From the NCBI GenBank assembly GCA_013398275.1, contig VZSE01015288.1, positions 124,001 to 188,000 on the forward strand: DNA of 64,000 nt. Reading direction: 5' to 3'. Positions 35,268 to 46,018 of this stretch are shown here, in pieces (position 1 is the stretch's first letter; each line of letters starts with the position of its first letter). This stretch comes from Promerops cafer. Its lineage: Eukaryota > Chordata > Aves > Passeriformes > Nectariniidae. Both the position numbers and the translations under genes were made by a program. The notes under the pieces are model-generated. The model searched no databases. It was not told the origin of the DNA and was given only the letters and a program-made list of their open reading frames with translations.

Positions 35268-38200
35268 AAATTAACCACGTGAGGCTACACAGGAGCACTG
35301 CCTGATGTAAGGCACGTATCTGGAAGATCTAAACTTCAGTTCTCATGCCAGCCTACTGCTAATGGAAAGATATGATTTCACCTGTTCTCTGGAGTGGCAC
35401 ATTACCCTAGCTGACTACAGCAGTGGATAGGACTCTAAACATCTATGGTTGGATGGTGTCAGGTTAAGACCTCAGCCCAACCTCTTTCTGCTTTGCTTTA
35501 GCTGAAACTTCCTCCACAGAACTCATTGAAATCAGTGAGAAACCTCTCAAGGATGGCAGTGAGCTCAGCAGAAAGCCATGCAGCTGAAGATCCAGGCCTT
35601 GGTGGTTACAGGTTTGTTTTGGGAGTTTTAGTCTAGATTTTCAAAACAGTTCAGCTGCTGGTACCAAACAATTGCCAGGACTATTTCATTCCTTCTGACT
35701 GGGAATGAATGTCATGTCATGGGGCAGAGTCAGAGGCTGGGGAGGTGCAGCATTTCCCCAGTGACAACTCTGAGCCATGCATATGGGGCAATCACACCTT
35801 TCCAAAGGGGCTGGAGTCCTGGGTGCAAATGCAGTTGAAGATGGTCTCTGTGTGTGTGCTGTCCCACTGTCTTGGATTTCTGGATAGTCATAGTTATACT
35901 GGAAAATTATTAATGTTTTCTGGACAATCCCAGCTGCTCCAACCCAACTTTTGTTGATCAGTCAGTGAGTTACAGGCTCCTTCTGGCACAGAGGCAACCT
36001 CACAGGAAGCAATGCCAGTGAACACAGCAGAGCAGGCAGCTACTCCATCCTCCATTTTAACCAGAGACTGCAGCAGAGTTATGGAAGGTTACAAACCCTG
36101 AGCATCCTGGACCACACTGCCAATTGCAAGTTGTTCCCTCTCTTGAGGTAAAAGTCAGATTCAAACAAATGGCCTTTGTTCCTTGCTGTATTCCACACTA
36201 TTTGACCTTTCTGCTCAGCAGTTCTAAGAAGAAAATGAAGCCAAGATTGGCCACTGATAGATCTCCTGAAAGGGTTAAATGATAAATTGAATCTGACTGA
36301 ATGAACCCATGAAGCCTAAAGCAATTCAGTCTCTCTAAATCTTGGGATTTCATTGGAAGGGGTATATGTGAATGAATGTAGTGGGGAGACACAAATGCCC
36401 CCTAAGCTTCTAAGTTTACACCCAAGCATTTACAGCAGCTGGAGATGTAAGATACAATTGTGGCTGAAGAATGGGCTAGGACTTTTGTCAAGGTACCAGT
36501 TAGTCACTGGTCTCAGTGTGCTGCTCTCTGAAGACAATGTGGTGCTGGGTTCTGACCTCACATAAAAAGAATGAAAAAGAGAACACCAAAAAATGCTAGG
36601 GAAGGGGATATTTTCGATAGGCAGAACTAGAAAAAAATATGGAAATTATCCTTTTTTGGATGCAAGTCTGAAATCTGCAGACTTTTCTATGTAAATTAAT
36701 TGATTTTTTAATGTAAAAAAACCCCAACCCAGTGAAAAATGTTTACTCTTTTCCTCATCTTTCCTTTCTCCTCTTCCACTTTTCTCTATGCCACTACTGA
36801 AAAGGGGTTGAGAGGAAAACAGACAATAATTCTGAGGAGATTTAAATGTTCTTCAAGGGAAAGTTTTTGAACAAAGGTCTATGAGGACTTCCACTTCTGG
36901 ACATTTGACATGTTGAGCTCTCCTCTCCATAATTTCTGTGTTCTTGAGGGAAATCCATTTACCCCTGGGGTTAAGTGCTTCAGTTATTAATCCAGGTATA
37001 TAATCAGGGCTGAATACAGCCACTATGTGAAGCATGACTGCTCTCTCATCATATGAGTGAGAATATTCATGGAAAGTGTAGGGAAAGTGTGGCCTCTTCA
37101 TGTTCCTGTGTAACTCGGCTCCTAATTAAATTCCCTAAATGTAAGCTGAACAGCAGGAGGCCTCCTGTGGGACAGGTAAGTTGGTACAGAGGGCTTTCAA
37201 TCTTCCCACTTTCCAATTATTACTTCACGAAAAATAGTTATAAAATGTCTGGAATGGATGCTGAGCTACATATAGAAGGGAACTGTTTGCCAGTGTCGGA
37301 TGCTTCCATAACGTGCACACCACCATGCCTTTCTCAGCTGGTGAGCAATAGTTTGCAAAGTCTGTGTGAGCATGGAGTGGTTTTACCAGACGTGAGTGAG
37401 ATGCTACGGAAAAGCAGTCGTATGGTGTTTGAGGTTTCTCTTTGTAACTGGCTCCAGCAATCAAATACACCTCCTCCCAAGCTGTTGTTTCCTACTCTGT
37501 ACATGAATCTTCCATCTACTTAGCTTGAATTTTGGGTTTTGCTATGAAAGACCTTCTAGATATGAGACATGATTGCCTAGAGAAGGCAGGCAGATAATCT
37601 CGGTTGTAGAATTATATTTTTCAGTGTTAGCTTTCTGGGTTTGCCCTTTAAAGATATGACAGTTGTATATAAGTGGAAGTAATTTAGCCCTGGAGGGGTG
37701 AAATTCTTTTTTAAGCTCTTCATGTAATCTTAGTTTGTTATTGCAAAAAGATCTCTAACCAGGAGCAACTGGGTCCAATCTGATGCTGAATTAAAAATAA
37801 CTAGAAATCCTGGGGCAGTCCCCTGCAGTGCCAGAGTGGTTGCCAGATGCAGTTGGCATCAGATGTACGTCTAACTGAAGTGCATTTGCCTGTATTTTAC
37901 CCACAGGTATTGCAGGCAGGAGGGCAGCTGGAGGGGTGTCCTGCTGGCTGTCCTGCAAGTGGAGGCTCACCAAAGCCATCCTATTGATGCAGAGGGTTCA
38001 CTGAGGTGCCACCCCACAACACTGGCAATTGTACAAATACAGGGTAGAAGACTCTGTTCCTGCCTAGAAGAGGTAAAAGGCTGCAACTGGCAGCAGAAAA
38101 GTGCAATGATTGCCTCTGGTTGTTCAGCAGCTCAGAAAACTCTTGGAATTGATTTGGCTCTGCAGACATGCTGAAAACAAATTTAATCCCATTCCAGTAA

Positions 38201-39756
38201 ATTCTTCTGGTTTACTGCTAGCATGAAATGCCCTGACCATGATTTTACATTCAAGCACGAGGTCACTACAGACAGTACTGGTTTATGTGAACTCTTCAAT
38301 GGCAGCAACAGGATTTCGAAACAAGATGCAAGAGTATTTTTGTGCTGAGGAAGAGGTGAGATCTTCAGTTACCCAGAACTAGATCATCAGAAGCTAATGC
38401 AGGGCAGGGCTGGGACTATCAGTCCACCAGTCATATCCCAGTATGGACTGGGTCATGTGAGCAGGCAGAATATTTGCACAGGAATTTATCTAAGGTCAGA
38501 TGCTATGGGCTATGTCTTCATCATATTTACATATCTGATTTTTAGGTAACTATGCCCCTTGGACACATACTGAGTTAGACTAGAGAGCAAGGCAACCTTA
38601 AAGATCTGGGCTAGAGTTATGGGACCAGTTACATTTAAGGAGCAACACCTAGTGTCTTACTGATCTACACAATTAGGAGCAGCAGCTTTTCCTGTAATGG
38701 TGAGGTTAGAGTCCATGTTGTGACAGTTGGGGAAAAAAGGAAGGTAAATAGTTTTTTCTGATTCCTTTGGTTAGGATAACTTTTGGGGAAAACATGTGAT
38801 TCAGTCTAGCTTTGTTTTGTGGGCAGTTCAAGAATATCTTTGTCTATATAATGATGTGGGGAAACAGCTTGTTTTTCTGACAAGGAATATTTCCAGAAAG
38901 ATAACTTGAGCTACATTTACATTATTTGATCTAATAGCTTGGCATCACTGAAGAATATAACATGGGCTAAAAAGTGACTGAAGTGTACATATATCTTTAC
39001 TGGTCAACAAAACCCTTGCAACAGGCCACCTATGAATATTGTTACAGTCTTTATCTTCTTAACCTACTGGACTGTCCCCCCTCTGTAGGAGGGAGACTAT
39101 TTCTTTATATTTGGGGATGACAGGGCAAGGCCAAATGGTCAGTGCTTACGAAACAGAAAGAGGAAAGAGTCTCTTTGCAGAGATTGTGCAAAAGTCAAGG
39201 AACACACACTGTGCGTCATTAGGGCTTTCAAACTGCTTGTATGTAAAGTAAATGTATGTTTAGTAAATGGGCCTAGGGAGACTACAGAAGAAGAAAAGGG
39301 TTTAGGGAACTAGCCAGAGACAGTTATGCAAGAGCCCAAGACTTCAGATTTCTACATACATTCCTGCTGAACCTCATTTCTAGAACTTGCTCCTTTATGA
39401 TGATTCCTATGTTTTTAAGTATTCATCCCAGGTCTAGCTTGAACCTGAGCTAAGCAGACAGAAATGAATGGAACACTGCCCTGCTTAACTCTGTTTTTCT
39501 GCTATCCCATCAGGTGTAAACGAGTGACTGGCTTCAGAAGCACAAATGCGTGGAAAAAGGAGCGATGATGCATTCAGTGCTTGCAGCTATGAAGCCCTGG
39601 GGCCTTCTCAGCCCAATGTTCATAAATCAAACACCCATCAAACCACAAGACACTGCAAATTTATGTCCCTCTCCTCCTTCCCAGTTCCCTGCCCTTCACA
39701 AAATCCACAATATTCCTACTTGAAATTCCTCAGAGACACGCTACTACCAGACAGAG

Positions 39757-39780
39757 ACACACAGACAGACAGACAGACAT
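39757..39780. repeat. (ACAG)n microsatellite
   Basis: Short ACAG/AGAC tandem run of about five units, preceded by a related GAGACACAC tract. Confidence 0.8.
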
Positions 39781-42700
39781 CAGTTAGTGAGGTACAGCTC
39801 ATAAGTAATTCACTAAAGAGTCTGCTGGGATAGGGGAGGGAACTGCTGTGGGTGTATTGTTCCAGTCCCATCATTTCCCAAAACACTGAATGAAATAGTA
39901 ACTTGTTTATAATACTGCATGACATCAAGGCAATGCTACATAGCTGCACTTGAGAAACATCTTTGAACCCTGTGACCTTCCTTCAAGTGAGAAAGTCTTT
40001 AGGGAGGCCACGGGATACAGAAAGCTGTATCCTCCTTCTGGTTCTCTAGATCCACTTGTACCCTTGAACCACCTGTTTTCTTTTCCCTTACAGCTGTTAA
40101 CTCTGGATTGAAGCTGAAGATATCTCCGTGCCAAGGAGCCATGTGAGTGATACACCAATTCATTCCAGAGTAGATTTTTGACATAAAATGAACCAAGTCC
40201 AGGCATTTGATCCATTCTCCTCCAATAACCTACAGGAGGAAAAAATTTCATTCCCTATCTGTGTCACACCATGTTCACATTACATAATTATCTTCTCACT
40301 TCGCCTTTACCTACCCTGCTTAAAAGTACATGGCCTTGCAGGTTCACAGCTTTGATTTTGATACACTCTTTCTTTTCTCTAATATCACATCTAAGTCCTT
40401 TGTGTTACACAGCAAACAAGGTCCTTTGAAGGTGCACTAGGTACACTGCCTGATTGGATTCAATGTTTCTAAGCAATACAGAACATCTGCTGACCAGTTA
40501 ACCTCTTGTATTTTCTTCTTTTACAGTGTAGTAAAAACAAAAGCAATCCAAAATTTAGAAGGGGAAAAAAAAAGCGCCAAAACAAACGAGAACTGATCCT
40601 GCTCTCCTGAGAGGTTTACTTTAGAGATGTAAGCTAATGCATCTCCTATCTTGTCTTTCCCCTAGGCAGCTTCTTCCAAAGAAAGGAATAATATCTTCAG
40701 CATCAATGTGGGTGTCTTATGTCTGGGGGACTAATCACTTCCAGGACTGAGCCCTGATGACTTAAGCTGCTCTGTGCACAAAACTCCATGCATGGAAGGC
40801 AAAAACATTGTTCTGTTGCCCCAAAAAGGGAAGAAGGTTTCAAGGCTTGCTAAAAACAACCTCTGATCAGCTGTACGCATCTAGACACTGTTGTCTTTGG
40901 TGTCCCAGATGGTCCCAGCTGTTGGCATAAGCACTGACAATGACATTCATTCCTTTTGCACACAAGTCCTATGCAAGCCCAATTTTTCAGCTGCCTGCTG
41001 ATGGGAAGAGAAATTCATGCAGAAGAAAGCTGTCCTTGAGGCCCACAGGATCCCAAAGCTTGTGGAAAAAATGGGGAGGATTAGTTTTAGGATCACTTCC
41101 GGCTACTATCTAATTTTATCTGTGTGTCACTGATACCGAACGTCATTCTTTTTATTATGAGAACCCCTGGACAAACAGGGCTAAAAATAAAAAGCAAGAG
41201 CTCGTAGCTGGCACAAACTGTGCTACATGGACTCCAATTTGTATAGCAGGAACTATAATCACTCTGAGACGTGCCCAAGCCCTCGGGCATCCCACGGGAT
41301 TTCAGTCACTTGTTTACAAGGTGTTTTGATTTGCAGCTGTTTGACTACAGTGGCATTTCAAGAGGGGGTGGTTTGAAAGGATGTTGTTACTTTGGATGCC
41401 GGGATTGGGAAATGGGTATTGAAAAATCACACAAGAAACAGGCGAGTGCTTTGTTCTTCCCTCCTTACATATGAATGACATCAGCGCTGGGGAAGGCAGC
41501 TCCACAACAGATACAGAGACCAGTGCACTGGAAGGAATAAGCAGGGTACAGGTAAATCCCTGAAAACAGAGCTATGCCCTAACCACACCGGAGTGCCCCA
41601 CATCTGATCTAAGGGGAATAAGTTCTAGAGGTAAGAAGGGAACCATCCAAGCCCACTGCTTTTCCACCTTTTCTAACAAGATTATCACACCTTAAAACTA
41701 GGCTAAAGGCCATTTCTAGCTCACTTCAAACAGACCAGCAGCTGAAATGGATTTAGTCACTGGTTCAAAGTGATTTAGCACTTCAGATGGCTCTTTCCAT
41801 AATTCCTGCTCTCCTGACCTGAACAGTTCCTCTTTCAGAACTGCATTAAGCTAATGCCCACTTTCTTCTGGCCCTATTGGGATAATGGATTCAGATATGC
41901 AGAAAGAATGTAAAAATCCATCTGTTATCTGGGATGAGTGATTTGCACAATAGTGCCCGTGAGTGTTTGTTTAACACTGTGGACAGCAGAACACTGCTAA
42001 GTGGCAACACGCTGAGAAAGGGAAAGCAAGAAGGGAGCAGAAAGTAGCCTGGCTGTTTAAAAGCTATGTCCACCAATCTGTCTGCATTTTTTTGGCTTAG
42101 TTAGCTGTTTGCCTGTTTTTTGTGGGAAACCAGGAAGGACACGTGGAGCTTTTTGCAGGCTTTAGTGTTATTCTCTTGTTTCCAGCCTTGGATTTCGTAT
42201 GCATTAATTACAGCAATTCATGTAGAAAATCTAGTACCAAGATGATATTTACCTTGCAAACATTTCATCTGCTGCCCCCCTCTCCCCTTCTGTGACTTTT
42301 TCAAGCAATGACTGACTAGAGGCGCCACACTGCACTTGAAGAAGCCTCACCCTCAGACAGCAGCCCTTTGCCTGCTCAGTGTGTGCCAGAAACCTGGCTG
42401 CACTTTCTTGGCAGGGAGCAGCCATCTCCTCGCTTCCTGGAGGTGAAGGAGGGCTCAGCCTAGAATATAAAGCATAAAATGGGAAAGAATCAGTTAGATT
42501 ATACCATGACAAATTGTTGTTTTTCTAGGGAGGTAAAAACCCACCCTATGTTTGATTCTGAGTGACATTGATCAGTTTGGCACCAGCAACTTCTCTGCTG
42601 GAGTCACGAGTGACTACTCTTTAAGCAAGTACCAGAATTATCTAGGCTGGCATTACAGTTCATCACACTCCTTGCTTTCTTTAGGCAAAGTTGAAGGAAA

Positions 42701-43889
42701 AATCTGCATTTGCACTACACATGCCATCAAACATCTCAAAGAACATGACATCCTAGCCCACATGCCAAATCTGAATCAGAGCCAGGGTCAGAAATTCTCA
42801 CTCTCTCTCCTTTCCTCCAGCCAGGATAACTTTTCCTCAAGGTCAGCTATGACTGTTGCCATCAGGAGCATGCGACACTGTCAACACCTTGCCACACATA
42901 CCAGTTTCAGACTCCCTGGGTTTTACCCATAGCTATTGAAAACTGTCTACAGAAGAGGCTGCTAAAAAGAAAGTTGAAGACTGTCGAAGTCTATTCTAAT
43001 CCACAGTGTCTATATTTATGCAGCCCGTGTCACAGCAGAGCAGAGAAAATGTCACTGGAACAGTTTTCTTTTTGCCAACAGGCAAGAGGTTTAAAAAGAG
43101 GCAGTAACCTCTATTTGATGATGTGTTTCTACAAATGTTTAACTTGCTATTTCATTTAGAAATCATCTTTAATGTTGATTTATATTCCTGGCAGTGAAGT
43201 CAGGAGGTTGGCAATCCCATTCCTTTTCAGTCTGTGCTCTGACTGAGGCAATAACGCAGATCAAAGAGAAGGAGTCTTACAGCACTCACATTTTATCATC
43301 TTGAATGTTTTCAAGTTCTCACTCTGATATTCATGGGCAGATTATGTAACTACTAGATTTATATTTCTGAAGGCCACATAGTAAAGACTGAAATGTTGTA
43401 TCATCAAGAGGAGGTATCTGGAAATAATTACATTGAATAAAGGAACAACATATCAAGTAAACACTTGACACAAGCAGCAATGTTTTCCTGGAGATCTCAT
43501 TTTGCTCCAGTCTTTTATAGGGTCAGCCACTTGTTTTCATGCTATAGAATATAAAATTAACTGCATGTTATTATACATTCTAAGTCTTGTTTTTCATCTA
43601 AATATGTCAAGCTGACATTTTTATTGCCTTAGTAATTGCTAAATATTCAAGGACTTGAATTCCATCAATAACAGTTTACCTAACTGATGCAAGCAGAGTA
43701 AGCCACAGACCTTCTGTGAATTTTTCAGAGGGTAATATATTACAGTTCATTATCTAACGGGTCAGAGGAGTATGGTGACTTGCTTTGGTGCCTGCCTTGA
43801 GCCTCCCCGCCCATGACTTTTGTACAGTATCTCATGAACACTGATAGGTTCAGTTGCCTAATTATTTGGGGACTTTGAGAGCATAGCAG

Positions 43890-43935
43890 CACCCCCTTTT
43901 TTATAAAAAAGAAAACGAAGGCAGGCAGAGGTTAG
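43890..43935 (-). repeat. Possible MIR fragment truncated by a CR1 insertion
   Basis: 'acccccttttttataaaaa' then 'agaaaacgaaggcaggcagaggtta' resembles antisense MIR ('ccattttacagatgaggaaac...aggcacagagaggtta'). The similarity stops where a CR1 3' end begins (about 43938), as if CR1 had inserted into it. Confidence 0.35.
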
Positions 43936-43937
43936 CA

Positions 43938-44118
43938 GATCATAGCATCATCAGGGTTGGAAGAGACCTTTAAGATTATCTAGTCCATCAACCCAGCACT
44001 AGCACTAACCCCTAAATCACTAAATCATACCCCTGCACCACATACAGACACCTCTTAAACACCTCCACAGATAATGACTCCATCATCTCCCTGGGCAATC
44101 TATTCCAATGCCTAAAAC
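43938..44118 (-). mobile_element. CR1 LINE 3' fragment, antisense
   Basis: ATCATAGCATCATCAGGGTT followed by 'ggaagagacctttaagatta', 'tctagtccatcaacccagca' and 'ccctgggcaatctattccaatgcc' is the standard reverse-complemented 3' end of an avian CR1. Confidence 0.88.
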
Positions 44119-44335
44119 GCAAAGAAGCATGAGAGAACAGATTGAGAGCAGCCCTGAGGAGGAGGACTTGGGGGTCTTAGTTGGTGAGAAGCGCAACGTG
44201 ACACAGCTATGTGCAGGTTGGTTGGGTCTGAGCAACCTGGTCTAGAGGGAGGTGTCCCTGCCCACGGTAGGGAGTGGGACGAGATGATTTTTAAGGTCCT
44301 TCCGACCCAAACCGCTGTACGATTCCATGCAGCGG
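44119..44335 (+). mobile_element. CR1 LINE 3' fragment, sense, internally deleted
   Basis: It begins with CR1 ORF2-end text ('attgagagcagccctgagga', 'ggaggacttgggggtcttag'). It then jumps directly to the CR1 tail ('ctgagcaacctggtctagag', 'ggaggtgtccctgcccac', 'aaggtccttccgacccaaac', 'gattccatg'). Several hundred bases that normally separate these parts are missing, so the copy carries an internal deletion. Confidence 0.82.
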
Positions 44336-44490
44336 GACAGAACCCGGATGTGCTGCCAGCCAGAGGGCACGGACTGTGGGGCCATCACGGCTGGGCACGT
44401 CCCCCTCTGCTCTGGCCCTGCTGCCGTGAGCCACTGCCAGACACACGGACAGGCTGCCAGCACGTGCCGGGATGGGCCTGCACGGGGAGA
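44336..44490. other. GC-rich unique segment between two CR1 copies
   Basis: About 155 bases of GC-rich DNA lie between the ends of two CR1 elements of opposite orientation. I recognise no repeat family or coding exon in it. It contains scattered CpGs and could be part of the original upstream region of MRPL33. Confidence 0.4.
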
Positions 44491-45108
44491 TCACAGAATC
44501 ACAGAATTGTTAGGGTTTGAAGGGACCTCTGGAGACCATTTAGTCCAACCCCCTTCCGAGGTAGGGTCACCTAGAGCAGCTCACTCAGGAACACATCCCA
44601 CGTCCAGGTAGATTTAGAATGTCTCCAGACAGGGAGATTGCACAACATCTCTGGGCAGCCTGTTCCAGTCCTCTGACACTCAATGCAAAGAAATTCTTCC
44701 TCATGTTGAGGCAGAACTTCTTCTGTTTTAGTTTATGGCCACTTCACTGGGCCATGGTCCTGTCACTGGGCATCATCCTCTTGGCACCCGCCTTTGAGAT
44801 ATTTATATGCACTAGTGAGAGCCCCTCTCACTTTTCTCTTCTCTAGATTAATTAGGCCCAGCTCCCACAGCCTTATTCATAAGAGAGATGCTCCAGTCCC
44901 TTAATCATCTCTGTTGCCCTCCACTAGGTACTGTCCAACAGTTCCATGTCTCTTCTACACTGAGGAGCCCAGAACTGGACACAGCACTGCACATGCGGCC
45001 TCACCAGGGCTGAGCGGAAGGCAGGATCACCTCCCTCGACCCGCTGGCCACAGCTTGTGCCGGATGCAGCCCAGGATACCACTGGCCCTCCTGGCCGCCA
45101 GAACGGCA
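44491..45108 (-). mobile_element. CR1 LINE 3' portion, antisense, well preserved
   Basis: It starts at the CR1 3' terminus with TCACAGAATCACAGAATTGT and continues 'tagggtttgaagggacctct', 'agtccaaccccctt', 'gggcagcctgttccagtcct' and 'aagaaattcttcctcatgtt'. It then reads antisense into the ORF2 C-terminal region, ending about 45108 with 'ggccctcctggccgccagaa'. It is roughly 620 bp, 5'-truncated, and less diverged than the copy at 28905-30000, so probably younger. Its 5'-truncated end lies only tens of bases from the CpG island of MRPL33. Confidence 0.92.
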
Positions 45109-45114
45109 TCCCGG

Positions 45115-45325
45115 ATATCCCAGGCCCGCCTCCCTGGGGCTGGCACGGGCACGGAGCGCGGCCGGCCCCGCCCCGGGGTGGTGTGGCCCTGCTGGCCCGG
45201 CCCCGCGCCCCGGACGCGGTTGTGGCGGCGGAAGNGGCGGCGCGACCTTCCCGGCCCTTCCCGGCCCTTCCCCTCCTTCGGCTGCGGGGCCTCCCGGCGT
45301 GCCCCGGGGGAAGCGCAGGGTGACC
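45115..45325 (+). promoter_or_regulatory. MRPL33: CpG island, presumed MRPL33 promoter and first exon
   Basis: A very GC- and CpG-rich block of about 210 bases, with a GC box CCCCGCCCC at 45166-45174 and a tandem 10-base 'cttcccggcc' motif near 45248-45270. It lies about 700 bases upstream of MRPL33 exon 2, in the position expected for the promoter and exon 1. One undetermined base (N) sits at 45235 inside GGCGGCGGAAG-N-GGCGGCG. No ATG occurs on the + strand between 45070 and 45340, so the expected start codon of about eight N-terminal residues is not present here. A weak donor-like GG|GTGACC lies at about 45320. Promoter assignment is inferred from CpG content and gene context. Confidence 0.65.
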
Positions 45326-45999
45326 TAAACAAGACTTGCACAGACACAATATAGATGACCTTTTTTTTTTTTTTTTAATTTTAATAGGGGTTTGAATTTG
45401 TGCTGCAGATTTATGATTACTTTAAATTCAGTGAGGTAACAAAAATAATTCAGCCTGTTTCATGCTGTGCTGTGGGTTAGATCAGCGAACCCAAAATCAG
45501 GCTCGTGGGAAGGTCGGGGTCAGCTGAGAAGGGCTCCCTGCTCTGCACCTGTGGCCATGCAGACCCTTGTGTTGGCACCACAGCAGGAACCGAAGCCAGA
45601 GTGGCTGGAAATAAGTCTGGGAGACTGGGACTGCAGTTTCCACCAGCAGTGTTCCTCACACCTGGCTTTTAACTTCACTTTGACCCAGAGAATTCATACT
45701 CAGCACTGAAGCTGAAAACTTACAACATTTGGACAATGCAGCAAGTGCAGCCTGTCATGCTGGGCAGTGCATTTGCACAGACACTTATGTAGGTGACATG
45801 ATGGCAGAAAGAACGGGGAACTCACAGCACATGGAAGAATGAGTGACAGTAAATCTCTTTGCACTATCTCTCTGGGGCTTTAGCAAAGTCAGGCCATGGA
45901 AAACACTTAATCTTTATATGTTGCATATAAAGGAAACAAGATAAAATGGTAACTGTTTCTTCTGTTTTTTCTTTTCTTCATGCTGCAAAAAATCCCCAG
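45326..45999 (+). other. MRPL33 intron 1 (inferred)
   Basis: A non-coding interval between the CpG island and exon 2. It contains a run of 17 T near 45361-45377, otherwise nothing recognised. The 5' limit is uncertain because exon 1 is not resolved. Confidence 0.55.
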
Positions 46000-46018
46000 T
46001 GGCCAAGAGCAAATCTAA
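46000..46018 (+). CDS. MRPL33: MRPL33 exon 2 (19-nt microexon)
   Basis: The exon reads TGGCCAAGAGCAAATCTAA, preceded by the acceptor TCCCCAG and followed by an ideal donor GTAAGTG. It enters after one base of a codon (so residue 8 is V, L or M) and supplies A-K-S-K-S plus two bases of the next K. It is too short to be seen as an open frame and was found from the conserved AKSKSK peptide. Confidence 0.88.

Larger units (their letters stand above)
33771..43889. other. Non-coding stretch, no gene recognised
   Basis: Apart from the short fragment at 34030, the imperfect tandem duplication at 35185-35267 and the ACAG repeat at 39757-39780, nothing is recognised. An AT-rich patch at 41140-41200 contains a match to the MEF2 consensus, CTAAAAATAA. 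An open frame of 156 codons at 37053-37523 (+) has no recognisable family. Confidence 0.4.

Noticed and set aside
44914..45354. Open frames of 88-146 codons on both strands around the N at 45235
   Set aside because: They combine antisense CR1 sequence with GC-rich promoter sequence and contain an undetermined residue. None joins in frame to MRPL33 exon 2 from an ATG.
45582..45706. ATG-started frame near 45558 considered as MRPL33 exon 1
   Set aside because: The peptide (MQTLVLAPQQ...) does not resemble the short N-terminus of MRPL33, and no donor occurs at the required phase.
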